NCBI GenBank assembly: GCA_003506895.1
Contig: DNXO01000021.1
Location: 26,261 to 48,667, forward strand
From: Acetobacteraceae bacterium
Lineage (GTDB): Bacteria > Pseudomonadota > Alphaproteobacteria > Acetobacterales > Acetobacteraceae
DNA length: 22,407 nucleotides
Reading direction: 5' to 3'
How positions within the stretch are numbered: the stretch's first letter is position 1; each line of letters begins with the position of its first letter. The notes under the pieces were generated by a model that saw only the letters and a program-made list of their open reading frames with translations, did no database searches and had not been told where the DNA came from. The translations under genes and the position numbers were made by a program. Below are positions 14,282 through 22,132 of the stretch, piece after piece.

Positions 14282-15219
14282 CCGGTCATGTCCCCGTGAT
14301 GCTGAACGAAGTACTCGCGACCCTCGCCCCGCGCGACGGCGGCAGGTACCTCGACGGCACCTTCGGCGGCGGCGGCTACGCCACCGCGATCCTGGAAAAG
14401 TCCAGTTGCACGCTGTATGCGATCGACCGAGACCCGGAAGCGATCGAGCGTGGCGCCAGTCTGGTTGCCCGCTTCCCCGGCCGGCTGCATCTGCTGCATG
14501 GCACCTTCGGCGACATGGTCGGGCTGCTGGCAGGCGTGGGCATCACCGAACTGGATGGCGTCGTTCTCGACCTGGGGGTGTCGTCGTTCCAGATCGACGA
14601 CGCGGAACGGGGCTTCTCCTTCCGCCATGACGGTCCCCTCGACATGCGCATGGGAAAGCATGGGACCAGCGCCGCCGATCTGGTGAACACGCTGCCCGAA
14701 CGCGAACTCGCCGACGTGCTCTACGAACTGGGCGAGGAACGCGCCTCCCGCCGTGTCGCCCATGCCATTGTCGCCGCTCGGCTCGAAGCGCCGATCGAAA
14801 CGACCGGCCGCCTTGCGGAGATCATCCGCTCTGTCCTGCCGCCCGACAAATCCGGCAACCATCCGGCGACCCGCAGCTTTCAGGCGCTGCGGATCAAGGT
14901 CAACGATGAGTTGAAGCAGATCGAGGACGCGCTGGAGCAGGCGGTCACCTTGCTGTCGCCCGGCGGCCGCCTGGTCGTCGTCGCCTTCCACAGCCTGGAA
15001 GACCGTATCGTCAAGCGCTTCATGACCCAGGCCGCCGGCCGCACGGGGTCACCGTCACGTCATAATCCCGCCGGACTGATAACGCGCGAGGCGCCCAATT
15101 TCCGCCTCGTCACCGCCCGGGCGCTCCGCCCCGGTGACGACGAGACCAATCAGAATCCGCGTTCCCGCAGCGCCCGCCTGCGTGCCCTGGAACGTATCGA
15201 CAGGGGCCGAGACACATGA
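14278..15219 (+). CDS. rsmH: 16S rRNA (cytosine-1402-N4)-methyltransferase RsmH
   Basis: RsmH (MraW) methylates N4 of C1402 in the ribosomal P site using S-adenosylmethionine. The 313-aa product starts MTGHVPVMLNEVLATLAP, the classic HxPVM opening. The SAM loop YLDGTFGGGGYA is at residues 24-35, with AIDRDPEAI, DGVVLDLGVSSFQID and RGFSFRHDGPLDMRM (the RsmH signature). NHPATRSFQALRIKVNDEL and VVAFHSLEDRIVKRF follow near the C-terminus. The length is normal. It overlaps mraZ and ftsL by four bases each (ATGA), so its translation is coupled on both sides. Confidence 0.97.
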   Translation: MTGHVPVMLNEVLATLAPRDGGRYLDGTFGGGGYATAILEKSSCTLYAIDRDPEAIERGASLVARFPGRLHLLHGTFGDMVGLLAGVGITELDGVVLDLGVSSFQIDDAERGFSFRHDGPLDMRMGKHGTSAADLVNTLPERELADVLYELGEERASRRVAHAIVAARLEAPIETTGRLAEIIRSVLPPDKSGNHPATRSFQALRIKVNDELKQIEDALEQAVTLLSPGGRLVVVAFHSLEDRIVKRFMTQAAGRTGSPSRHNPAGLITREAPNFRLVTARALRPGDDETNQNPRSRSARLRALERIDRGRDT

Positions 15220-16121
15220 TCCGACCGCTCACCATTCTCACATTCCTCATGGCGTGTGGCTCCGGCCTGTATCTCTACCAGTCGAAGCATGAGGTGCAGG
15301 TGCTCGACCGGACGATCGAGAAAACCGTTCGCGAAACCACCGCCCTGCGGGAGCAGAGCCGCCTGCTTTCGGCGGAATGGACGATGCTGAACGACCCGGA
15401 ACGGCTGCGCCAGTTCAGCGACACCTATCTGAACATGAAGTCGATCAATCCCGCTCAGTTCACCAGCCTGACCGATCTGGACGGCAAGCTGCCGCAGGTC
15501 CAGGTCGCTGCCCCCGCCCCGGCGGTCGAGGAGGAAGTCCCGGTCGCCGCCCAGGTGCCCCAGCAACCGCAGCCGGTGGCGGAGCCTGAAGCCGCCGCTG
15601 CGATCGTCGCCGACGAACCGCTGCCGGTGCCCCCCGTCCCGGCACCGCCGGCGCCCGCACCCAAGGCCCCGGCCGTTGCCTCGGTTCCGCGTCCAACTGA
15701 ACCCAAACTCGCTGTTGCCCGCCCCGCCGGCACGGAGAGTCAGCCGCGTCCGGTCGTGGCCGCCGAGGCGCGCCCGGCAGAGCAGCATCCGCCCGAGCAG
15801 CGCGTTGCCGCGCCGAGGCTGGCCGGCATCGTGGCGCCCGTGCGCCAAGCCCAGCCCCAGACACCGAACCAGACCCAGCCGCAACGCCCAATCATTCTGG
15901 CCGCGCCGCGCCCGTTGCCGGCGAATGCGCCCGCCTATCAGCCGCCCGCTTATCAGTCACCTGCTTACCAGTCACCCGCCTATCAGGCGCCGGCCGCGGC
16001 CCACCCGGCGATGGCCTCCGCGACCGCGCCCTATGGCGGCTCCTTGCTGGGCATGGCCCGCGGATCAATGCCGCAGGCGCCGCGGCCCACCCCGGTGAAC
16101 GCGACCTACAACACCAACTGA
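15216..16121 (+). CDS. ftsL: Cell division protein FtsL with long Pro/Ala-rich periplasmic extension
   Basis: FtsL is a single-pass divisome protein that links FtsQ/FtsB to FtsWI. Residues 1-90 look normal: MIRPLTILTFLMACGSGLYLY is the membrane segment after a very short cytoplasmic tail, then the coiled coil QVLDRTIEKTVRETTALREQ, then ERLRQFSDTYLNMKSINPAQ, which matches the alphaproteobacterial FtsL end. The protein then continues for about 210 residues of Pro/Ala/Gln/Val-rich low-complexity sequence, giving 301 aa against the usual 100-130. The extension has no hydrophobic segment and should be periplasmic. It includes four tandem AYQxP units. The frame is intact, overlaps rsmH by four bases, and ftsI starts 9 bases after it, so the length is not an annotation artefact. 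Confidence 0.88.
   Translation: MIRPLTILTFLMACGSGLYLYQSKHEVQVLDRTIEKTVRETTALREQSRLLSAEWTMLNDPERLRQFSDTYLNMKSINPAQFTSLTDLDGKLPQVQVAAPAPAVEEEVPVAAQVPQQPQPVAEPEAAAAIVADEPLPVPPVPAPPAPAPKAPAVASVPRPTEPKLAVARPAGTESQPRPVVAAEARPAEQHPPEQRVAAPRLAGIVAPVRQAQPQTPNQTQPQRPIILAAPRPLPANAPAYQPPAYQSPAYQSPAYQAPAAAHPAMASATAPYGGSLLGMARGSMPQAPRPTPVNATYNTN
15933..15992 (+). repeat. Four tandem 15-bp units encoding AYQ(P/S/A)P
   Basis: Inside ftsL, GCCTATCAGCCGCCC is followed by three diverged copies that keep the A-Y-Q-x-P pattern: AYQPP, AYQSP, AYQSP, AYQAP. Differences between copies are mostly silent, which suggests selection for the peptide or an older duplication. Being a multiple of three, unit loss or gain keeps the frame. 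Confidence 0.9.
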
Positions 16122-16130
16122 GCTGGCATC

Positions 16131-18182
16131 ATGAGCGATCCGAACGATCCCGTTCCGCCGCCTGATTCCCCGCCGCTGAACAGCGGACGGTATGGCCGCC
16201 CCGCGCAACGCCGGGGCGCGAGCCGTTCCGATTCCGTTTTGCGCATGGAACACATTCGGGTCACCGAACCGGACCTGCTGCGGCGCAAGGCGCTGGAAAA
16301 GACCCGCTCCCGTCTGGTGATCGCCGCCGGTGGCTTCATGGTCCTGTTCGTGGCGGTGCTGGGCAAGCTCACCTTTGCCACCATCATCTCGCCGATGGCC
16401 CCGCCGGAGCGGGTGGAGCGGCATATCCAGACCATCGTTGACAGCGCGCCGCACCGCTCTGTCGATGCCACGCTGCCCGGTCAGCGCGCCATGATCACCG
16501 ATCGCAACGGCCAGCCGATGGCGATCTCGCTGAATACGGTGTCGCTGTTCGCCGACCCCCGCCAGATCGGCGATGCCGACGATACGGCGCGTAAGCTGAA
16601 GCAGGTCTTGCCGCGCCTCGACCTTGCGGAAACCGCTGACCGCCTGAAGCGCGACAAGAAGTTCATCTACCTCGCCCGCGAGATCACCCCGCGTGAGGAA
16701 CTGGCGATCAACGATCTGGGCATTCCCGGCATCGACTTCCGTCCGACGCAGCACCGCCAGTATCCGCTGGGCCGCACCGCCGCCCAGGTGCTTGGCGGCG
16801 TCGATGTTGACCAGAGCGGCTTCGCCGGCGTGGAGAAGTATTTCGACCAGCGCCTGCGCACCAATACCGACCCGCTGCGCCTGTCGATCGACCTGCAGGT
16901 GCAGGCGGCGGTGCGTGAGGAACTCGTCACCGCGATGGACACGTTCGAGGCGATCGGCGGCTGCGGCATCGTCATGGATGTCCGCACCGGCGAGGTGCTG
17001 GCGATGGTCAGCCTGCCGGACTACGACGCCAACTACGTCCGCAACTCCCCGGCCGAAGACCGTTTCAACCGCGCCGTCGAAGGCACCTATGAGCCGGGCA
17101 GCACGTTCAAGCTGCAAACCGCATCGATGGCGCTGGACAGCGGGCTGGTCCACATCTGGGACGAGTTCGATGCCTCCCACAACATCTCCATCGGCCGCTT
17201 CACCATTTCCGACTTCGAGGGCAAGCACCGCTGGCTGTATCTGCCCGAGGTCCTGGCCTATTCGTCCAACCTCGGCGCCGCGCATATCGCGCTGACCGTG
17301 GGTGCCGAACGCCAGCGTGCCTGGCTGAAGAGCATGGGCATGTTCGGCCGCACCGGGATCGAGTTGCCGGAATCCGCCCGTCCGATCGTCCAGCCCGCGG
17401 CGAACTGGAAAGAGCTGGCGACCATGACCGTCGGCTTCGGTCACGGCATCTCCGTCACACCGCTGCATGTCGTGCGCGGGACGGCCGCTGTCGCCAACGG
17501 TGGCACGCTGATCCAGCCCACGATACTGGCGCGCGATCCCGGCGATCCGGTCGAAGGGGTTCGGGTGATGCAGCAATCGACATCCGACATCATGCGAAAG
17601 CTGATGCGGCTGGTTGTGACCGACGGGTTCGGCAAGTCCGCCGAAGTCCCCGGCTACTACCCTGGCGGCAAGACCGGCACGGCCGAGAAGGTCGCCGCGC
17701 ATGGCGGCTACCGCAAACACGCCAACGTCGCGGCGTTCATGAGCGTCTTTCCCATGAACGCCCCGCGATACGCGGTTTACATGATGCTGGACGAACCGCA
17801 CGGCAACAAGAACACCTACGGCTACGCCACCGCCGGCTGGGTCGTCGCCCCCGCCGCCGGCAAGGTCATCGCCCGCGTTGGCCCGATGCTGGGCATGCTG
17901 CCGGACATCCAGGACATGCCGCAGATCAACCAGGCGCTGGCGATCCCGCTGGAGCCCGGCCGTCCGCCCGGCGCGCCGATGCGCGGCCCCGGCAATCCGC
18001 CGGCGACCGACGCCACCGCCAAGGCCATCGCTAAACCGAACCGTCCTAACCTGACCGTTCCGGCGACGATCCTGCCGCCCGCTATCACCCGCCCCGCGCC
18101 CGATATCCGCCGGCAGACCAAAGCCGAACGCCCCGCTCCGGTGGTGCGCGTTGTGTCGGTCGCCCCCGTTGCGGCTCGCTGA
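16131..18182 (+). CDS. ftsI: Peptidoglycan transpeptidase FtsI (PBP3)
   Basis: FtsI is the septal class B penicillin-binding protein that cross-links peptidoglycan with FtsW. The 683-aa product has a cytoplasmic N-terminus of about 60 residues, one membrane anchor (about 61-84, RLVIAAGGFMVLFVAVL) and a dimerisation domain with MITDRNGQPMAISL. The transpeptidase domain carries all three active-site motifs: EPGSTFK (Ser324, Lys327), SSN (378-380) and KTGT (514-517). Text such as FPMNAPRYAVYMMLDEP is typical. About 80 Pro-rich residues follow the catalytic domain, longer than usual. The gene lies 9 bases after ftsL and 4 bases before murE. Confidence 0.96.
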   Translation: MSDPNDPVPPPDSPPLNSGRYGRPAQRRGASRSDSVLRMEHIRVTEPDLLRRKALEKTRSRLVIAAGGFMVLFVAVLGKLTFATIISPMAPPERVERHIQTIVDSAPHRSVDATLPGQRAMITDRNGQPMAISLNTVSLFADPRQIGDADDTARKLKQVLPRLDLAETADRLKRDKKFIYLAREITPREELAINDLGIPGIDFRPTQHRQYPLGRTAAQVLGGVDVDQSGFAGVEKYFDQRLRTNTDPLRLSIDLQVQAAVREELVTAMDTFEAIGGCGIVMDVRTGEVLAMVSLPDYDANYVRNSPAEDRFNRAVEGTYEPGSTFKLQTASMALDSGLVHIWDEFDASHNISIGRFTISDFEGKHRWLYLPEVLAYSSNLGAAHIALTVGAERQRAWLKSMGMFGRTGIELPESARPIVQPAANWKELATMTVGFGHGISVTPLHVVRGTAAVANGGTLIQPTILARDPGDPVEGVRVMQQSTSDIMRKLMRLVVTDGFGKSAEVPGYYPGGKTGTAEKVAAHGGYRKHANVAAFMSVFPMNAPRYAVYMMLDEPHGNKNTYGYATAGWVVAPAAGKVIARVGPMLGMLPDIQDMPQINQALAIPLEPGRPPGAPMRGPGNPPATDATAKAIAKPNRPNLTVPATILPPAITRPAPDIRRQTKAERPAPVVRVVSVAPVAAR

Positions 18183-18186
18183 GATC

Positions 18187-19653
18187 ATGCGTCAGGTCGC
18201 GGCCTTGGGCAGTACGCCCCGTGGATGGGAATCCATCGCCCACCTCGACATCGCCGGGGTCACCGCCGACAGCCGGCAGGTCGCGCCCGGCGACCTGTTC
18301 GCCGCACTCCCGGGCACACGCATCGACGGCCGCAAATTCATTGGTCAGGCGGTGGAGCGCGGCGCCGTCGCGATCCTCGCGCCGCCGGGCACCCCTTGGC
18401 CGCCCGGCGTGCCGCCGCGTCCGATCATTACCGATCCGGAGCCGCGGCAGTGTCTCGCGCGCATCGCCGCCGTGCTGGCCGGCCCGCAGCCGCGGACGGT
18501 CGTCGCGATCACCGGCACCAACGGCAAGACCAGCACCGCCGAGTTCACCCGCCAGCTCTGGGCCTCCGCCGGCACCCAAGCCGCCAGCCTGGGTACCCTC
18601 GGTCTGATCGCGCCGGGCTTCGCGCCGGGCCCCGGATTGACCACGCCCGATCCGGTCAGCCTTGCCGAAACCCTCGCGGGGCTGGCCCGTCACGGCGTCA
18701 CCAACGCGGCGATGGAGGCCTCGTCGCATGGCCTGGACCAGTTCCGCCTGGATGGCGTGCGTCTCGCTGCCGCCGCGTTCACCAACCTGACCCGCGATCA
18801 TCTCGATTATCACGGCACGATCGAGGCCTATCGGCTGGCCAAGCTACGCCTGTTCGACGTGCTGCTGCCGGCCGGTGCCCCCGCCATCGCCCATGCCGAC
18901 ATGGACGCCGCGACGTTGGACGCGCTGCGTGATATCGCCACGCGCCGGAAACTGGATCTCCGCTTGGTTGGCGAGCTGGGCACCCATTTCCGTCTGATCC
19001 AGGCGCAGCCGCGCCCGGACGGCCAGGACCTTATCGTCGAGGCCGGCGGCCATCGGCACAAGGTTCGCCTGAACCTGCCCGGCCGCTTCCAGGCCGACAA
19101 CGCCCTGGTTGCCGCCGCCCTGACCGAAGCCCTCGGTCTGACCGACGCGCTCGATCGCCTGAGCCGCCTCACCGGCGTGCGCGGCCGGATGGAACTGGCG
19201 GCAACGCTTCCGAACGGCGCGACCGCTTATGTTGATTATGCCCATACGCCCGATGCGCTTGAACGGCTGCTGGCCGCGCTGCGTCCGCACACCACCGGCC
19301 GGCTGCACGTGGTCTTTGGCGCCGGCGGCGATCGCGACCGCGGCAAGCGTCCGCTGATGGGCGCCGCCGCCGAACGCCTCGCCGACGTAGCGATCGTCAC
19401 CGACGACAATCCAAGGTCCGAGGATCCCGCCTCGATCCGTACCGCGATCCGTGCGGCCTGCCCCCACGCTCTGGAAATTGGCGACCGGGCGAAGGCAATC
19501 GAAACGGCATTGAACGACCTCGCCCCCGGCGACGTTCTGGTGGTTGCCGGCAAGGGTCACGAGCAAGGGCAGATCGTGGGCAAGACCGTTCTGCCTTTCG
19601 ACGATGCCTCGGTTATCCGCCGCTTCGCCGGCTGCGAGGAACCGGGCGCATGA
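18187..19653 (+). CDS. murE: UDP-MurNAc-tripeptide synthetase MurE (meso-diaminopimelate adding)
   Basis: MurE adds meso-diaminopimelate to UDP-MurNAc-L-Ala-D-Glu using ATP in the cytosol. The 488-aa product has the N-terminal uridine-binding domain (ITADSRQV-like VTADSRQVAPGDLFAALPG). The P-loop is ITGTNGKTSTAEF (Lys114). TTPDPVSLAETL, EASSHGLDQ, NLTRDHLDYHGT (the carbamylated-lysine region follows) and RGRMEL also occur. DNPRSEDP (Asp407) is the motif that selects meso-DAP over lysine. KGHEQGQ closes the family pattern. ATG 18187 is 4 bases after the ftsI stop. A start at 18151 would overlap ftsI by about 30 bases and adds non-homologous residues. The 3' end overlaps murF (ATGA). Confidence 0.96.
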   Translation: MRQVAALGSTPRGWESIAHLDIAGVTADSRQVAPGDLFAALPGTRIDGRKFIGQAVERGAVAILAPPGTPWPPGVPPRPIITDPEPRQCLARIAAVLAGPQPRTVVAITGTNGKTSTAEFTRQLWASAGTQAASLGTLGLIAPGFAPGPGLTTPDPVSLAETLAGLARHGVTNAAMEASSHGLDQFRLDGVRLAAAAFTNLTRDHLDYHGTIEAYRLAKLRLFDVLLPAGAPAIAHADMDAATLDALRDIATRRKLDLRLVGELGTHFRLIQAQPRPDGQDLIVEAGGHRHKVRLNLPGRFQADNALVAAALTEALGLTDALDRLSRLTGVRGRMELAATLPNGATAYVDYAHTPDALERLLAALRPHTTGRLHVVFGAGGDRDRGKRPLMGAAAERLADVAIVTDDNPRSEDPASIRTAIRAACPHALEIGDRAKAIETALNDLAPGDVLVVAGKGHEQGQIVGKTVLPFDDASVIRRFAGCEEPGA

Positions 19654-21044
19654 ACGATGTGTTGTGGACCGCGGATGAGCTGACTGAAGCGACAGGCGGG
19701 ACCGTGACGCAGCCGTTTGCCGCCAGCGGTTTGTCGATCGATACCCGCACCTTGCAGCCCGGCGACCTGTTCATCGCCCTGGTTGGCGAGGGACGCGACG
19801 GCCACGCCTTCGCCGCCGGCGCGCTGAAGCAGGGCGCGGCCGGTGCGATGGTGCATGACGAAGTGTCCCGGTCCGGCCCGCTGCTGCGGGTTGATGACAC
19901 GCTGGCTGGCCTGACCCGTCTTGGCGGCTACGCGCGCTATCGCTTCGGCGGCAAACTGGTCGCCGTCACCGGCAGCGTCGGCAAGACCACGACCAAGGAA
20001 ATGCTGCGCACCGCCTTGTCCGCCTTCGGCAACACGCACGCGGCGGTCGCGTCCTATAACAACCACTGGGGCGTGCCGCTGACCCTGGCCCGCACGCCGC
20101 GCGATGCCGCCTTCTGCGTCGCCGAGATAGGCATGAACCACGCTGGCGAAATCGCCCCGCTGTCGCGCCTCGCGCGTCCGCATGTCGCGGTCGTCACCAC
20201 GGTCGCCGCCGCCCATATCGGCTACCTGGGCAGCATCGAGGCGATCGCCGATGAAAAGGCCAGTATCGTGCAAGGCCTGGAACCGGACGGCATCGCCATT
20301 CTGCCCGCCGATTCGCCACAGTTGCCGCGCCTGCTTGCCGCCGCGTCCGGGTCGATCGTGATGACCTTCGGCGTTGATCCCTCGGCCGATGTCCGGCTGG
20401 TTCACAGCGAGGCCGATGCCGACGGTTCCCTGATCCACGTCGATATCCTGGGCCACACCGCGTCATTGCGTCTGAACGCGCCGGGCCAACACATGGCGAT
20501 GAACGCGCTTGCAGCCCTCGCCGCCGTGGCGGCACTCGGTCTTGACCCGGCGCGCGCGATCGCCGCGCTGGCGGATTTCGTGCCGTTGGCCGGGCGCGGG
20601 CTGCGGCGCCAGATCGCGATCGGTCGCGGCACCGCGCTGCTGCTGGATGAGAGCTATAACGGCAACGGCGCCTCGATGCGTGCGGCGCTGGATGTCCTGC
20701 GGCTGCAACCGGCCAGGCGCCGGATCGCCGTCCTGGGCGACATGCTGGAACTCGGCGACGCGGGACCGGCCGAACATGCCGGTCTGGCCGATGCCGTCAC
20801 GGCCTCGGTGGATTGCCTGTTCACCTGCGGGCCGCTGATGCGAAACCTGTTCGACGCGGTTCCGGACGAGATCCGTGGCTTTCATGCGGTGAACGCCGCC
20901 GCCCTGGCCCCCGTCGTCGCCAAGGCACTGGGCGACGGCGACACCATTTTGGTCAAGGGCAGCCTGGGCAGCGGCATGAAACGCGTAATCGACGCCATCC
21001 AGGCGGCGGAAACTTCCACCCACACGACCGCCGGAGCCGGCTGA
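19650..21044 (+). CDS. murF: UDP-MurNAc-tripeptide D-Ala-D-Ala ligase MurF
   Basis: MurF adds D-Ala-D-Ala to complete the UDP-MurNAc-pentapeptide. The 464-aa product shows SGLSIDTRTLQPGDLFIAL in the N-terminal substrate domain and the P-loop VTGSVGKTTTKEML (Lys112). ASYNNHWGVPLTLART, AEIGMNHAGEI, VVTTVAAAHIGYLGS, DESYNGNGASMRAALD, AVLGDMLELG and LVKGSLGSGMKRVID follow, a complete family set in order. It overlaps murE by four bases, and its stop shares one base with the mraY start (TGATG). No key residue is missing. Confidence 0.97.
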   Translation: MNDVLWTADELTEATGGTVTQPFAASGLSIDTRTLQPGDLFIALVGEGRDGHAFAAGALKQGAAGAMVHDEVSRSGPLLRVDDTLAGLTRLGGYARYRFGGKLVAVTGSVGKTTTKEMLRTALSAFGNTHAAVASYNNHWGVPLTLARTPRDAAFCVAEIGMNHAGEIAPLSRLARPHVAVVTTVAAAHIGYLGSIEAIADEKASIVQGLEPDGIAILPADSPQLPRLLAAASGSIVMTFGVDPSADVRLVHSEADADGSLIHVDILGHTASLRLNAPGQHMAMNALAALAAVAALGLDPARAIAALADFVPLAGRGLRRQIAIGRGTALLLDESYNGNGASMRAALDVLRLQPARRRIAVLGDMLELGDAGPAEHAGLADAVTASVDCLFTCGPLMRNLFDAVPDEIRGFHAVNAAALAPVVAKALGDGDTILVKGSLGSGMKRVIDAIQAAETSTHTTAGAG

Positions 21045-22132
21045 TGCTTACCGTTCTATTCCGGCCCTTCGCGGACCAGTTCATCCTGTTCAACCTGTTT
21101 CGCTATATCACCTTCCGGGCGGGTGCCGCGTGCATGACGGCGCTGATCGTCAGTTTCGTGCTGGGGCCGTCGGTGATCCGCTGGCTGAAGTCGGTGCAGA
21201 AGCAGGGCCAGCCGATCCGCCTGGACGGGCCGGAACGCCACCTGGTGGAGAAAAAGGGCACCCCGACCATGGGCGGGCTGCTGATCCTCGGCAGCCTGAC
21301 GATCTCCACCTTGCTGTGGGTCGATCTGAAGAACGGCTACATCTGGCCTGTGCTGTTCGTCACCCTGGGGTATGGCGCGCTGGGGTTCTGGGACGATTAC
21401 CTGAAGGTCACCAAGCGCAACACGCGCGGCGTGCCGGGACGCACGAAGCTGATCGTGCAGACGGTTGTGGGATTCGCCGCCGCGGTGTGGATCACCATGC
21501 TGGCGCGCGGGCCGCTGGGCACCGCACTGACGATCCCGGTTTTCAAGGAGGTCGTCATTCAGTTGGGCTGGTTCTTCCCGGTCTTCGGCACGCTGGTGAT
21601 GATGGGCGCGTCCAACGCGGTGAACCTGACCGACGGACTGGACGGTTTGGCGATCGTGCCGACGATGATCGCGGCCTCGGTGTTCATGCTGATCGCCTAC
21701 CTTGTCGGCAACCGCATCTTTGCCGACTACCTGCAACTCAACCCGGTGATCGGCGCCGGTGAGCTGGCGGTGTTCTGTGCCGCCCTGGTGGGCGCCGGTA
21801 TGGGATTCCTATGGTTCAATGCCCCGCCCGCCGCCGTGTTCATGGGTGATATTGGCGCCCTGGCCTTGGGCGGTGCGCTGGGCGCGGTCGCCATGGTCAC
21901 CAAGCATGAGATCGTCCTGATGATCGTCGGCGGCCTGTTCGTGGTGGAGACGCTGTCGGTCATAATCCAAGTGTTCTGGTACAAGCGCACCGGCCGCCGC
22001 GTGTTCCTGATGGCGCCGCTGCACCACCACTTCGAAAAGAAGGGCTGGGCGGAGCCGACCATCGTTATCCGCTTCTGGATCATTTCGATGATCCTCGCAC
22101 TGATCGGTCTGGCGACGTTGAAGATCCGATGA
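21044..22132 (+). CDS. mraY: Phospho-MurNAc-pentapeptide transferase MraY
   Basis: MraY is the inner-membrane enzyme that moves phospho-MurNAc-pentapeptide from UDP to undecaprenyl phosphate, making lipid I. The 362-aa product has about ten hydrophobic segments and the family motifs: EKKGTPTMGGLL, GFWDDYLKVTKRN (Asp117/Asp118), NAVNLTDGLDGLA (Asp197), FMGDIGALALGG, and PLHHHFEKKGWAEP near the C-terminus. The usual FMGDxGSLALGG serine is alanine here, a mild variation. ATG 21044 starts at the last base of the murF stop. The frame reads openly far upstream, but that region is murF. The stop overlaps murD by four bases. Confidence 0.97.
   Translation: MLTVLFRPFADQFILFNLFRYITFRAGAACMTALIVSFVLGPSVIRWLKSVQKQGQPIRLDGPERHLVEKKGTPTMGGLLILGSLTISTLLWVDLKNGYIWPVLFVTLGYGALGFWDDYLKVTKRNTRGVPGRTKLIVQTVVGFAAAVWITMLARGPLGTALTIPVFKEVVIQLGWFFPVFGTLVMMGASNAVNLTDGLDGLAIVPTMIAASVFMLIAYLVGNRIFADYLQLNPVIGAGELAVFCAALVGAGMGFLWFNAPPAAVFMGDIGALALGGALGAVAMVTKHEIVLMIVGGLFVVETLSVIIQVFWYKRTGRRVFLMAPLHHHFEKKGWAEPTIVIRFWIISMILALIGLATLKIR

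Noticed and set aside
16065..18188. 707-codon open frame on the minus strand opposite ftsI
   Set aside because: It is fully antisense to a clear ftsI with all catalytic motifs. Its translation is low-complexity Arg/Gly/Asp/His-rich text typical of high-GC shadow frames.
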